A stretch of DNA of 64,000 bases from the NCBI GenBank assembly GCA_021030905.1, contig JAGFMI010000007.1, forward strand, positions 1,054,001 to 1,118,000. Direction: 5' to 3'. Each line of letters begins with the position of its first letter. Positions within the stretch are counted from its first letter, which is position 1. The notes below the pieces were generated by a model. It worked only from the letters and a program-made list of their open reading frames with translations, searched no databases and had not been told where the DNA came from. Shown in pieces: positions 45,827 through 58,010 of this stretch. The position numbers and the translations under genes are program-made. This DNA comes from Pyrenula massariospora. Lineage: Eukaryota > Ascomycota > Eurotiomycetes > Pyrenulales > Pyrenulaceae.

Positions 45827-47217
45827 ATGGCCCATCGTGATCACCCGGCGCAGAGGCTGGCTTGTGACCGTTGCCATGGCCAAAAGCTTCGCTGCACTCG
45901 GGGGTCTTATCCGAACGGCGCGTGTCAAAGGTGTTTCAAAGCAAGGGAAACATGCCAGTACGGCCCGCCTCTTCGTCTGGGCAGGCCTGCTAACAAAACG
46001 GAACCCAAATGTGCTGATGAGGGCAAGGGGGGAGGCGTGGCGCCCGCGAGCATGATCAATAATTGGCCTACCAAGCCCCCTACAGCCACCGACGCTGTGG
46101 AGCGGCCGCTAATGGACGACGATGCCCATATAAATGTCCCACCGCTCGAGATCGAGGCAAACCGTACGTTCATCTCATTTTGTTTGTATGCCACAGATTA
46201 GACGGTCGCTAGTGCCTTCCCGCCATATGAACTGCTTTACATATCCCAAGCTTGCGAGTGGTGATTCGACCAGCTCGCTAAAATTATGATTTAGTGTTTG
46301 CTGCAAGAACTCCAGTCCTTCAGGGACTCCCTGGGATGAACCAGACCCAAAATGGAGTTCCCACGGACTCATCCAATCCGGAATCGTCAGACTTCATCTT
46401 AGATGACGACAAGACTCATTTCATACAAGACTGGGCACACATTCTGGACGCACAAGTGGCCAACGTAGCTAATTCCTCCAATACCACTATGACCAACTCC
46501 GGGGGGGGCCTGTCGATGGGCACGTTTCCGGCCCATCAACCCATCGGAACAGAGCCAACACTCCAGCCGAATGCTCAAAATGATGCACAACGCCAATTGA
46601 GCGAGCTGCTAAAGGGTGTGTACGAGAACCCGTGTCCAATGACGTCCAACACCAGCCATGCTAGCAACTCCAATCTGCAAATGATGGTCGAGACTGTCAA
46701 AGCTGCGAACACGTTGCTTAGCATCATCGACTCGCTCAAAGTCTCGGAGAAAATAGCATCTAATCCCAGCGCTCTCCCAGATATTGCTGATGCTGCAGAC
46801 AGCGACATCGACGCTGACACTGTTTTCCTCATCGCGGCGTGCTATTCCCGCATCTTTCGCAATAGCAATGCGCTAGCGATAGTCTTGCACAATGCAGTCT
46901 CTGTTAACAACATGGGCGCTTTACAATCGATGCCTAGCATAGAAATCGGGTCGCTAGCACCCTTCCTAACGATATCTCCGACCATTCAACCAACCCTCTG
47001 GGTTCAGCTTCTACAACAGTCGCTGCGGGAGCTCAAGAAGCGACTCCTAGCGCTTTCCCGTCCTACCCTACAAAGCCCCCCCGCGCCGCAACTTTCCTTC
47101 CGACCACTGAACAAATCACATGTCGCCGATTTGGCCAGGTCCATCGACGCGGATGTTGCAGGGCTAGAGGTCAGCGTTAGTCATTTGCTCAAAGCCACGT
47201 TGGACATGCTGCGCTAG
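45827..47217 (+). CDS. Zn2Cys6 transcription factor, AflR-like
   Basis: Likely pathway-specific activator of the cluster. Two exons, 45827-46163 and 46295-47217 (intron 131 nt), give 419 residues. The zinc cluster at residues 10-38 starts CDRCHGQKLRC and ends CQRCFKARETC, the C-x2-C-x6-C-x9-C-x2-C-x6-C spacing of Gal4-type binuclear clusters, followed by a basic/proline linker. The C-terminal half resembles the AflR regulatory domain: helices around VETVKAANTLLSIIDSLK, then FLIAACYSRIFRNSNALAIV and QPTLWVQLLQQSLRELKKRL. The ORF runs leftward past 45827 only through codons without ATG. It is transcribed divergently from the PKS-NRPS, the usual arrangement for a cluster regulator. Confidence 0.88.
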
Positions 47218-47855
47218 AAAAGCATCTGACGCCTTGTCTGGCGTACCAATGCGATGGGCAGCGGATTGATTGAGCCTTTGGTACACCACGACTAGACGTC
47301 TAAATGTGAGTTTTAGCCTGCCGCTTCCTTATTCTTTTTATTTCTTCTTTCTCCCTCTTTTAACAGACAAGGGTTTGTCTTTGCTCATCACGATTAGGGA
47401 TGCTTGAGAAAATGTTTAATTTAACTGAATTGAATTCATCACTTTATCGCTGTAAGAGCCGTGTCAGATACAAGGGGAACACAGGGAATGAGCATTTGCA
47501 TAGATAGAGCCATTGATTTATTGAAGTGGTCTTCAAGGATTGCCAGAATCGTTAGATAGAACAATACGACAGTACTTGACCCCAGATTAAATGAAAAGAT
47601 GCATGTATTTAACATTTAGAAGGCTAGTTGTGCGATAAGTGTGTGATGATTGTGACTTCAGTCTGAGACCATGCCTTCTGCTGTGACAGAGGACTGATAC
47701 AACGGGAGTCAATAAACGGCTCCTTGACAGTGAGATCAAGGGCTCCACTTAGTCGAAAATGGTTCTCGCCAACGTATCATAACTTTTAAAAAGTGCGCCG
47801 ACTGTCCATAAAGCCATTCTCGCTATAGGCCATCTCGAACGAGCCAATAGCTTGA
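47218..47855. other. Convergent intergenic region between two regulators
   Basis: About 640 bp that hold both 3' untranslated regions. T-rich tracts follow the AflR-like gene near 47330-47360. Nothing else is supported. Confidence 0.4.
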
Positions 47856-49883
47856 TTAATGCCATGGTATGCTATCTAACGTATTAGGCAGCATATGAAG
47901 GCTATAGAAGTCCATGGGCTCGAAGGCAAACGGCTCCTCGGAGGCACCCGGCATTCCTGGCCCTTGGCTTGCACTCTGCCCTCTCTCTTGTGGTCTTAAT
48001 TCGCTCTGCCAGGCCGTCTTAAGGGCTTGAAATTTCTTGATGGCCAAGCATACGGCTGGATCGTCTCCATCATCCGGAGCCTGTGTTACTGATGCAGCCT
48101 TCACTTGTTCAAAGGTGTAGATTATTCTGTCTACTGTTTGCAACAGATTCACAACAGATTGTGCTGCATCTGGACTCCAAGTGGCATCCCTGATCGTTGC
48201 GATTTGGTGCAGAAAAACCACAACATAGCACAATTGTGAGTAAGTGCTGCAGGATACGCTGCTGAACATGTCCAAGGGCATTGAAAAAAAAAGATCAAGC
48301 CATGCCTTGATGGAGTCGGCACAGCGTTGATACACCTCATATCGCCTTAAGTCTGGTTCATTCCGTGGAATGGATGGTTTGACCATTATCCACTCACGTA
48401 TAGTAAGTGTTGTATAATGGTAGAACCCCAGCATTGTTGCTGAAGCCAAAAAGTAAGTTCAAGATCAATGCGAAAAATCAGTCACTCACACTCGCTTCCA
48501 AATCCTAAGCTTTTTCCATTCACGACACCGATCAATTCATCAAGTTGTGACTGTAATATATCCACCCAAGCTATTGGAATCTCCATATTACTCGTCCTCC
48601 AAGAAGATTGGCGGGCCTGGTTGCTAATAAGCTGCATTTTTACTTGTCTCACAAGAATCTTGTCCTGTGCTACCGTGCTGTGATGAGAAACATAGGCGAG
48701 GTATTCGTCAAGATACGGCGACCAGCGGAGCCCATCAGCCACCTTGAAGGTTTGCGACACCCTGTGCCTTTAGTCAGTAACCAGGAACGAGGAGGTCAAT
48801 CTTTAGGACAGAGATAGAGAGGAATAGGATACGGACATAGAAGTGATGACAAACGCTCCCAGCACAGCGCGTTTTTCTTCGATAGTGCGTTGCTTCCCAA
48901 TCGACTGTTGTATTATGTATGTAGCCTGAACAGGGGGGAATCTAGTAGGCTGCTCCGGTGGCGGCATCTGAAGACCTAAGTCCCAGACTAAGGCGACGGC
49001 AAGCTGTGATGCTAGAGATGCAAATTGCTTGTCCATTGGGAATAGATGAACCCTGGTTCAAAATTAATCAGCAGCCTTCCAAATACTTGGGAGATCCGTG
49101 ACTTACCAATTGACAAAAGTGAGTATCCCAAAGAGTAAATCAAGGCTCCTCTCGCCACCAGCAACAACTTTCTCGATCATGATGCGCCTTGCCTGGAAGC
49201 TAAGAGAGTTCCGCGTCTTAGCCGATTTTGATGTGACACCCATAATGTTCAACCACAGGAATGGATACGTCTGTCGAACCTGAACAGATGTCATATCCAT
49301 AGGAAGGTAAAGATATGGAGTAAACAACTAAACTGGTGTCAGCGAAGAGTGCCAAAACAATTAACACAAATTGACTCACTATCATTTCCTCTCGAAATCT
49401 CTGAAGGGATCGGTCGGCCTCCACGAGTGACGGTTCAGTAGGGTCATCCTGGTCGGTCGACGGAGTCAAGAGGAGACTCGTTGATGGCGAATTTGCGGGG
49501 TCGTCCAATTCCAAGTCATCACATCCGGAATCACGGTCGCCATTGTTGTCTTGATCGGGCTGTCGAGCTCTAAGAAGAGCAACGAGATCGTCCAGTTTCT
49601 CCTCCAGCCTCGCTGACCGTGAGGCTGAGCCACGCTTGGGTCCACGTTGTTTTGCTGGGGTTGCGGCCATACAAGTCTTGCTTAGACGGTGACACCTAAA
49701 TTTCACGCATGATGTGAGCTCTCCATGAAACGTACCACATTAGAGAGGATAAGCCACAGACCTCTCGCAACTGGCGCCATTTGCTCGTGGGACACACTTG
49801 CACTTGACACGAGCGCAATTGGTGCAAGCTTTGCTGCTGGGATTTTGATTTTGATTTCTGGGCAATGCCGACAATTCTTCCAT
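47856..49883 (-). CDS. Zn2Cys6 transcription factor, second regulator of the cluster region
   Basis: Six exons fit in phase: 49883-49762, 49695-49380, 49327-49107, 49052-48837, 48761-48490 and 48439-47856, giving 576 residues. The zinc cluster is split by intron 1: CTNCARVKCKC in exon 1, then C-ER-C across the junction and CHRLSKTC in exon 2. A Ser/Asp-rich linker follows RLEEKLDDLVALL, a likely dimerisation helix. The middle domain (LFTPYLYLPMDMTSVQVRQT, LAVALVWDLGLQM, DGLRWSPYLDEYLAYVSHHS) matches the fungal-specific regulator region. Donor 4 (gtccgt) is weak but is the only one that keeps phase. It may regulate the MFS exporter with which it shares a promoter, or the whole cluster. Confidence 0.87.
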
Positions 49884-50421
49884 GTCAAAGTTCCGTCTCC
49901 GCTGGCTTCTAGCAGTTATCGGCGTTCGTAGTGTGGAACCGACTGAGGACGAGCAGAAGTCTCTGCAGCAAGCAGTTGAACGACAATAAATAGTCCGGCG
50001 GAGGCGGACGTTTCTATTCACCCGTTACCCGGCTCAACCATCACTGAAACCTGCAGTACCTATAGATCGGCACATTCCGACCAAGCACCCACTAGTCCTA
50101 AGGTAAAGCAAACAGCCAGGTACGTTCCCTCCCTTGGTACGTTAGATAGGCAAACCGGAACTTAGAAGCGGCTTGTTTTCCGGGTCCGTTTCGCGATTAG
50201 GGAGTCTCCCTGCATCGTTTCTCGATTATCTCCCTGCAAGATTATCTTCCTGCGTCGTTTCTCGATTATCTCTCTGCATCGTTTCTACAGTCCTTCTTCA
50301 CGTCCTTTTGTGCTAGCATACGATCCATTATTTAACGCGTTGTTCCACCTTGAACCGAGATGCATACGACTTAAGTTGCTGTGTCTTCATGTTTGAGTCG
50401 CCAAGGTCTGAACAAACGGTC
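49884..50421. promoter_or_regulatory. Divergent promoter, second regulator / MFS exporter
   Basis: A 538-bp shared region that includes the spaced direct repeats listed separately. The MFS frame is open upstream to 50350, but the ATG at 50422 fits the family start better. Confidence 0.5.
50185..50287. repeat. Direct repeats in the MFS promoter
   Basis: TCGTTTCTCGATTATCTC followed by a CTGCA end occurs at about 50214-50238 and again at 50254-50278, 40 bp apart. A shorter copy (CTGCATCGTTTCT) follows at 50274-50286, and a diverged one (TCCGTTTCGCGATTAG) sits at 50185-50200. Spacing of about 40 bp in a divergent promoter is compatible with regulator binding sites. Confidence 0.6.
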
Positions 50422-52493
50422 ATGGATATCCCAAAAGTGTCCTCCTCAGACCTCGAGGATAGAACCGAGAAACCAACAGCGGCGGACAATACGGAGCCAG
50501 TCACTGGAGTCAAGTTTACTTGGATGATGCTCAGCCTGACCCTCGCAGGTCTTTTGGTCTTTCTAGATACCTCCATTATCTCTACGGTAAACGACACTAA
50601 TGCGAAGAAAAATTCTAATTTCCGCCGGACTAATTATATCCTTTGTTAGGCCGTTCCAAAAATCACGGACGAGTTTCACTCTCTCAAAGATGTTGGCTGG
50701 TATGGAAGTGCTTACCAACTTGGGAGGTATTACTTTCGGTTTATCGCACTACGTGAGGTGTGAATACTAAGATGGCTATCATAGTGCGGCTTCCGGCCCG
50801 TTGTCAGGAGGTCTTTTCCACCATTTCAGTTTGAAGGTAGGTGGACCATAGAGACTGTCTACATATTCAAGCTCATTAGAGCCACACAGTGGTTGTACTT
50901 GGTATTCTTCGCTGTGTTCGAGCTGGGATCTGCCATCTGTGGTGCGGCGCAATCATCTAGCATGCTGATCGTCGGCCGCGCCATTGCTGGCGTTGGGGCA
51001 GCTGGTATAAGCAGTGGCGCATATAACATCTTGTCGGCTACGATGCCCCTTGAGAAGCGGCCTGGTAAGTTCTCCCACACGAAAGGCAAGCTCGAGGCTG
51101 ACAAGTATGAAATAGCAACTCTAGGATTGCTCATGGGAAGTGAGGATCCTCTATTTAACGCAGCTAGAGCTTTGTCTAATGTGAGCACTTCCAGTTGCCC
51201 AGCTAGGTACGATTAGTGGTCCTCTTGTTGGAGGTGCGTTCACGACAGGATACACTTGGCGATGGTGTAGGTGAATTCACGTAAATTAAATAAAGTGAGA
51301 TATTGACGATTGCTAAAAGGCTTTTACGTTAACCTTCCCCTTGGTGTCTTGGTCGCAGTGCCTCTCCTCTTCCTGCACATTCCTGAACAAGTCGTGAAGA
51401 AAAATCCTGGCATGATCCTTCGAAATCTCCATCGCCACCTCGACTTGCTCGGCTTCGCTCTATTCGCTCCAGCCGTTGTCCAACTTCTTCTTGCTTTGCA
51501 ATTTGGCGGCAACCAATTTGCTTGGTCATCCTCGCAGGTCATTGGTTTGTTCTGTGGTGCCGGCGCTACCTTCATCGTCTGGGCATTCTGGAACTATTAC
51601 AAGGCTAACGATGCTCTACTCCCGTTCCCTATCATCAAGCGCAGAGCAGTTTGGACAAGCGGTATCAACTACGCATTCATGATGTCAACCGTCTTTGGAT
51701 CTACATACTTTCTCCCCATTTACTTTCAGGCTGTGAAGGGAGTCAGCGCTATAATGAGTGGCGTGTATCTCTTACCAATAGTCGTGCCCCAACTATTGAC
51801 AGCGGTCATTAGTGGTGCATTCGGTGAGGACCTCCGCAATGCCCTCTTGCTAAGCACTCAGCATACTAAAGTAAAGCAAAGTAACAAAAGTCGGCTATAT
51901 ACCCCCTTTCGCTCTGGTAGGAGGAGCACTCGGATGCATTGGAAGTGGCTTGTTCTCTTTATTTCAGCCACACACGAGAACTGGTGAATGGGTCGGCTAC
52001 TTAATTATTGCCGGGCTCGGCCGTGGTGCTAGTCTCCAGATGGTAAGATATTGGCTGTCTCGCCAATATGGTCCCTGAGCTAACAAGCTGCTAGCCCCTC
52101 ATTGCCATACAGTCAGCTGTCTCGCCAGAAGAGATGTCTCCAGCGATGGCCTTCAGCGTATGGTGTCAGTATATTGGACCTACCATTTTTTTGACCTTAT
52201 ACAACACCGTATTCGATTCAAGTCTTCGATCACAGCTCCCTAAATTCGCGTCAAGCGTTAATGCCGAAGCAATAATTGCTGCTGGTGCTACCAGGTTTCG
52301 TAACGTTGTGAGTGCGCAGGATCTGCCCGGGGTATTGGTGGCGTTCTCAACGAGCTTGGACAATACATTCTATCTTCAGGCTGCAGCCGGTGTTGTGGCT
52401 TGGGTTGCCGCTTGGGGCATGGGTTGGAAGGATATCCGAAAGAAAAAGGAGACGCCGCTTGAGGAGCCTGCAGAGTCGAGCTCAAAGGCCTAG
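50422..52493 (+). CDS. MFS transporter, drug/metabolite exporter (DHA type)
   Basis: Proton-driven exporter, probably plasma-membrane, for the cluster product or self-protection. Nine exons fit in phase: 50422-50586, 50650-50726, 50785-50836, 50890-51064, 51116-51139, 51195-51266, 51320-51823, 51882-52042 and 52095-52493, giving 542 residues. The first membrane segment is [53 protein letters not shown] and the exporter signature [13 protein letters not shown] follow. [20 protein letters not shown] is typical of 14-segment fungal exporters. The many short exons are usual for this family; every junction restores a family motif. The C-terminus is short and polar ([15 protein letters not shown]). 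Confidence 0.9.
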
Positions 52494-53930
52494 CATGACG
52501 ACAGGGCGGGAGGCTCAGAGGAGGAGAACTTTTCAAACTAGCCCTTCTTCACTAGACGACTTAAGATATAGAGTCAGAGGTAGGCCCCTCTGAGGACAAA
52601 GGGCCTTCTTAGAGAGGAAGGACTGTTCTTGTGCAAATAAGGCTCCTTGAGAGCCTTGAGGTAGCTCTGGGTTTTAGCACAATAATAACGCTATGTTGAG
52701 ATTCCCATCTGGTGTTCTAGTAGAACTTGCCCTTAGAGAATCTTCTAACTCAGGGACGTATCACCGTATACTCATAAGATCGTGATCGGAATTTAGACTC
52801 ATCCGAAGCGACAGGCTTCGTTGGTCAGATCAAGCCAACTATTAGGTCCTTGATAGCCTCCGGCTCATGTCACTTTTCGACTTGTAGAAATAGAAGTTTG
52901 TCCTACAATTTCATAGTCTCTTTATTACAATACGGGTGTTCTTTAGATATCACGAAGTCTACAAATTCTTTTCGGGGCATAGCGATAGTTCCTACGCCTA
53001 ACCTGTACTTTGAAGCACTGCTAGCTTTAAATCAAGGATAGACAATTTCAGACAAAATAATCAGTATAGCTGCAGATATGTCTGTTCAGATATGCTCGTC
53101 CTCGAAGATCGATCGTTAGATCGATGTTGATGATTCTGTGGAAAAATGCCCTGGTCACTACCGACATCTAAACGCGCGTACGACGTAACAGCCTCTTCGC
53201 CAGAATAGGTTAGCGTGGTGAGAGGATGGCAGAACCGGAGTTATTATTTTTTCCGCCGGAATGAAGTTTTTCTGCAGTCCTTTTGCGGCTCTGGTCTCAA
53301 CTGTCGAGGTTGTTGAATTCGGCGACACCATCGTTCGGCTATTCAATCGCTCGGAGGGGCTTGGATTGATCTTTGGTAGAGGCTAATGCAAGTAAACAGC
53401 ACTCAGCAGATCTCGATCGGCGAATTTTGCCACCTTGAATTCCTCAAGGAAACCCGACCCATTTTTTTCACCACTTTCATGCCTACAGCCATGGGACCGC
53501 GGCGCTCAGTATCAGCTTGGATCGCATCGTACCATTTCACCTGGGTGCCTTGTTTCCCTTTCCACGGTTGTGAGTGAGACATAGCTGTATGGACATGGAC
53601 CTCATCCCTACCGAGATCGACGAATCGAGTGTGTGCCATGCATGAATAACATACCGGTTGAAAAGCGGTAAATGACAGGAAAATGTATGTAAAGAGGAAT
53701 TCTAGTGATATAGCATATTGTCTCTGGGCGAATTCGGCGACTTTGCAGCAATTATGCTTATCAATTAATTCCTGTATGGTAAACTCCAAGAGCGTACTCA
53801 CTCTAGTAGTCTCGGAATGGCCATCATTTTATCCTCATTCTAACCTGTCTTTGTTTGGGTCCTATCCTCTCTACACATCATCTTATTATCGTCACAGCAT
53901 CGCTTTCCCTCTATCTCTAAGTGTGTAGCC
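52494..53930. other. Intergenic region upstream of the P450-reductase gene
   Basis: About 1.4 kb. A minus-strand frame of 132 codons at 53403-53801 and shorter ones have no family signal. The last 150 bp before 53931 are pyrimidine-rich, as expected for a promoter. Confidence 0.4.
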
Positions 53931-56900
53931 ATGGAGTGTCCCATCAAGCATGCCCAATTTAGCATCGATCGGTCCAAGCTGGAGAAGATACCTAAACCGC
54001 CAACGAAGTATTTCGGCCTGTTGGGGCATCTACCTGAAATCGATCCGAGCTTTCCAGTCAGTTCGCTCTGGGGGCTCATGGACAAACATGGCCCAATATT
54101 CGAGGTCGACTTACACGGGCGCAGAGTTCTCGTCGGCAATCACGAGCTATTCGGGGAGCTCTTAGACGAGAACACTTGGCTCAAACAGCCATCTCCAGCA
54201 CAAATACAATTACGAGACATGGGTCGTGATGGCATGGTGACGGCTTATTCTGGAGAAAAGAATTGGGGAATTGCTCGGCGGTTGTTAAATCCGTCGTTTG
54301 GTATGTCTTGGAGATCATACTTAGACGTATACCAAAATAGCACTGCTGACAACCGTACAGGCCCTCTTGGGCTCCGGAATATGTTTGATGACATGTGTGT
54401 TGACCAATTCAAGTAAGCTGGAAACCACTAGCTAATATAGCTGGCTTTATAGGCTAGAAATTAGCTCCCAACTGGTTCTAATGTGGGATCGTTACGGTCC
54501 TGACAATGAGATTGAATGTGTCGAGGACTTTACACGGCTTACCTTCGACACGATTGGGCTCTGTGCCTTCAATATGCGGCTCAACCAGTTCTACATGCCA
54601 AATACTCACCCTTTTGCAGAGCTGCTCGCGCGGACTCTCATCGAATGTGGCAAGAGGGCTAATCGTCCGAAATTCGTCAACAACTGGCTCTTCTTTCGAG
54701 CGGAGCAGAAGCGACAGCGCGACATGGTCGAGATCACGGAATTTTGCGATAAAGTTATTCGTGATCGAGAGGTGAACCCGAACCCTCAGGCCACTGATAT
54801 ACTGAATGTCTTGCTACATGGTGTCGACAAGGAAACGGGAGAGAAGTTGCCAAGGGAGAACGTAACATGCCAGGTAGGGACCTTCCTTGCCGCTGGATAC
54901 GATACCACAGCCTCGTCGTTGAGCTTTGTCTACTACTACTTGTGCGATAGTCCAGACGCTCTCCTGAAGGCGCAACAGGAGGTAGATGAAGTCGTCGGCG
55001 ACAAGGTCGTTACTATGGATATGCTGCCAAGACTCGTCTTTCTGAGTGCCTGCATCAAAGAAGCGCTACGCCTCAACTCGCCGGTCAACATTCTCAACAG
55101 AGATGCGACCAAAGATGCAATTCTTGGGGGCAAGTACTTCATCAGCGAGGGCGTTCCCGTTTCGACTGTTCTACGCCATCTGCACCGCGACCCCAAAATT
55201 TGGGGAGATGACGCTGACGTATTTCGCCCGGAGCGCATGTTGGATGGTGAATTCGAGGCTCTACCTCCCAATGCTTGGAAACCAGTATGTCTTCTAACCT
55301 AGGATTCCTGTTCTATTCAAGTATTCCCAACTCATTGACTCCAGTTTGGTAATGGCTCCCGAGCATGTATCGGCCAAGGATTTGCGGAGCAAGAAATGCT
55401 CATCAATCTTAGCCAAGTGTTACAACGCTTCCAGATCCAGAAAGCAGACCCGAGCTATAAGCTTGTCTTGAGGGCCACGATTACGACCAAGCCGGATGAT
55501 TTCAAAATAAAGGTTCGTCGCCGGCCCGGCAGGACCATCACTTTTGGCATTCCTGGTGGCGCTCTAGTCGAGAGCACGCAGGTTCAGCCCCGCCAGCACG
55601 GAAGGATCATCCACAAAGAAGGAAAGGCAAAGGCTGTCTCTGTATTAGTTGGTGGCAATATGGGTACCTGTGAAGGTTTGGCTCATAACTTGGCTGAGAA
55701 GGCACCAGAATTTGGGCTGGAGGTTGACATCCGAGATTTGGATTGTGCGGTTGAGAACTTACCTCCTGACAGACCCTACGTTGTCATCACAGCCTCCTAT
55801 GAGGGCAAACCACCAGATAACGCCAGGAAATTTGTGGCATGGATTGAGGAGCTGTCTCGCAAATCCTCTAAATTGCCCAAGGGCATTCAGTATGCAGTAT
55901 TCGGCGCAGGGAACAGCGACTGGTTCAGCACATTTCACCGAATCCCGAAGCTGGTCGACGAGACACTGGCTAAGCTTGGTGCCGATCGAATCATCGAGGC
56001 ATGCCACAGCAACGTCAAGCTAGGTGTCATGGGGCCATGGGAAGAATGGAGTGAACAGCTTTGTGTGAGCTTGTCCGACAGCAAGAGCACGAGCCAGGCG
56101 TCGGTCGGGGTCGAAGTCAGCATCGACGACGCCAAAATTCGCCGTCCGACGCAAGGCAGCGAGGAGATGGACAACGCGACGGTGCTATCCAGTACTGAGC
56201 TGGCCGACACTTCCGTTGGCGCTGCAAAGCGACATGTAGACATTCGCCTTGCTCCAGGTTGTGAGTTCGCCTCGGGCGACTACTTGGTGATCCAGGGCCG
56301 CAATCCGGAGGAGACTGTGCGTCGAGTGATGAAAAGATTCGGCCTTTTGCGACACGACATGATGACTGTCAAAGCCTGCAAGAAATCATTCCTCCCAACG
56401 CAACCAACCCCAGTCGGTCACTTCCTATCCACCAGCGTTGAACTCGCCACGCCCGTCACAAGGCGACAACTTTCGGTGCTTCTTCACTGGGCGCAGGAAG
56501 GGAGTGAGGAGTACAAGAGGCTGGAGACAATGCAGGAGGATGGGGTTTACGAGACACTTCTGGAGAAAAAATATTCTATCATTGATATCCTCGAAGATGT
56601 CCCTAGGCTCCGCCTTCCATTTGGTGTCTATCTGGACCTTCTCTTGCCTCTGACTCCCCGCCAGTATTCCATCTCTTCATCACCACTAGAAGAGAGTGCT
56701 GACGAGGGATATGGCCCCATCTCAAGTGTCACTTTCGATGTCCTCGAGGCCCCAGCGATGAGTGGTCATGGCACTTTCCGCGGCGTCGTGAGCAATTACC
56801 TCTCCGCCTGCCGGCCGGGAGACCGTATCCAGTGTTTTGTGCGCCCAAACAATCTCGGCTTTTGCCTGCCGCCCAAGATTGAAACGCCCATGATAATGGT

Positions 56901-57424
56901 GGCAGCAGGCACAGGTATCGCGCCGGTCCGTATCTCCCGCTTCCCAAGCTTCATTCGTCTTTACTCTAGTGGGTTATGCTTCAGTTACTGACAATTCAGC
57001 ACAGATGCGTGCCTTCATCGCGGAACGTGCCGCTGTCAAACAAGCAAGTGTGCACAATCTGGGACCTGCTGTGCTCTACTTTGGTTGCCGCAACCCAGAG
57101 AGAGACTACATCTACCGCTCCGAACTCGAGAAATGGGAAGACGAAGGTGTTGTGGAAGTCATCCCGTGCTTTTCGAGGCCCGATGGTGCACAGAAAGGGC
57201 GACACGTGCCTGAGGCGCTTTGGGAAGATCGAGACCGTGTATGGGACACTTTTCACAAGGGTGGGAAGATCTATGTATGCGGTAGTGCGGCTAAGCTGGG
57301 ACAGAGCTCGGCGGACATGTTCAAACGCATCTGCATGGACAAGACCGGAAAGGGCGAGCTTGAAGCAGACCAGTGGTTGGATGAGATGAAAACCAAAGGG
57401 ATGTATGTGAGGGATGTCTACTAG
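53931..57424 (+). CDS. Self-sufficient cytochrome P450-reductase fusion (CYP505 / P450foxy type)
   Basis: Hydroxylates its substrate using an internal electron chain from NADPH through FAD and FMN to haem. Five exons fit in phase: 53931-54300, 54361-54412, 54453-55284, 55345-56925 and 57005-57424, giving 1084 residues. P450 part: AAGYDTTASS (I helix), KEALRL (ExxR) and haem loop FGNGSRACIGQGF, with the Cys ligand near residue 426. Reductase part: FMN-binding VLVGGNMGTCEGLAHNLAEK (about 516), FAD-binding RQYSISSSPLEES (about 856), NADPH-binding AGTGIAPMRAF (about 940) and VCGSAAKLG. Length and order match P450 BM3-like fungal fusions. No N-terminal anchor is present, so a soluble or peripheral enzyme is expected. 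CYP505 members include fatty-acid hydroxylases and fumonisin Fum6; position here suggests it oxidises the PKS-NRPS product. Confidence 0.93.
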
Positions 57425-58010
57425 CACCGGGCATACACAACTGGGACAAGGTTTGGAGGCCGTGGCTTAATCTCTACCAAATTGATTCTCTACATCAAAC
57501 AGATACGATGCTAAGCCCTCCTCCTGTGCTACCTATGAATAAAGCTTGATTCCTCGATGCGTGTAATTTTAGCCTCTCTGCGTCTTCAAGGATGTCAGGT
57601 GTATTGAAAGCTGGTCTCTCGCAATCAAGCTATCCATCTCATCATCATAGGGGGAAACCTCTAGACACCGAAAAGGTCGGCGTAATACGTGCGTCACGAG
57701 ATAAGACCGAATAGCCCATGCAATCTTTCGGCGTCTTTCTTGAGCTCGTTCACAAGGACTCGTTCGGCAATTCGAATATGTGCCACGCAGACGCATCTTG
57801 CGCATTATCAAAAAGAAACCGAGGGGGAGGGGGTCATCTATCGACATGTGAGCCTCCCAGTCCACGACCATTCCTCCTTCAGAACAGGCAGCAAGAAAGA
57901 AACATAAGATGTCAGAGATAGACTAATTGTGGCAGTATCTCAACGAGCAGTTGAACATCCAAAGATCTTGAACATAGCACCATCCTCGACCTACACAACG
58001 TGTCATTATT
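57425..58010. promoter_or_regulatory. Intergenic region upstream of the enoyl reductase
   Basis: About 590 bp between two co-directional cluster genes. Overlapping short frames on both strands lack family signal. It probably holds the terminator of the P450 gene and the promoter of the reductase. Confidence 0.4.

Noticed and set aside
53403-53801. 132-codon minus-strand frame between MFS and P450 genes
   Set aside because: No recognisable domain, and it falls in the promoter of the P450 gene; not enough support for a gene.
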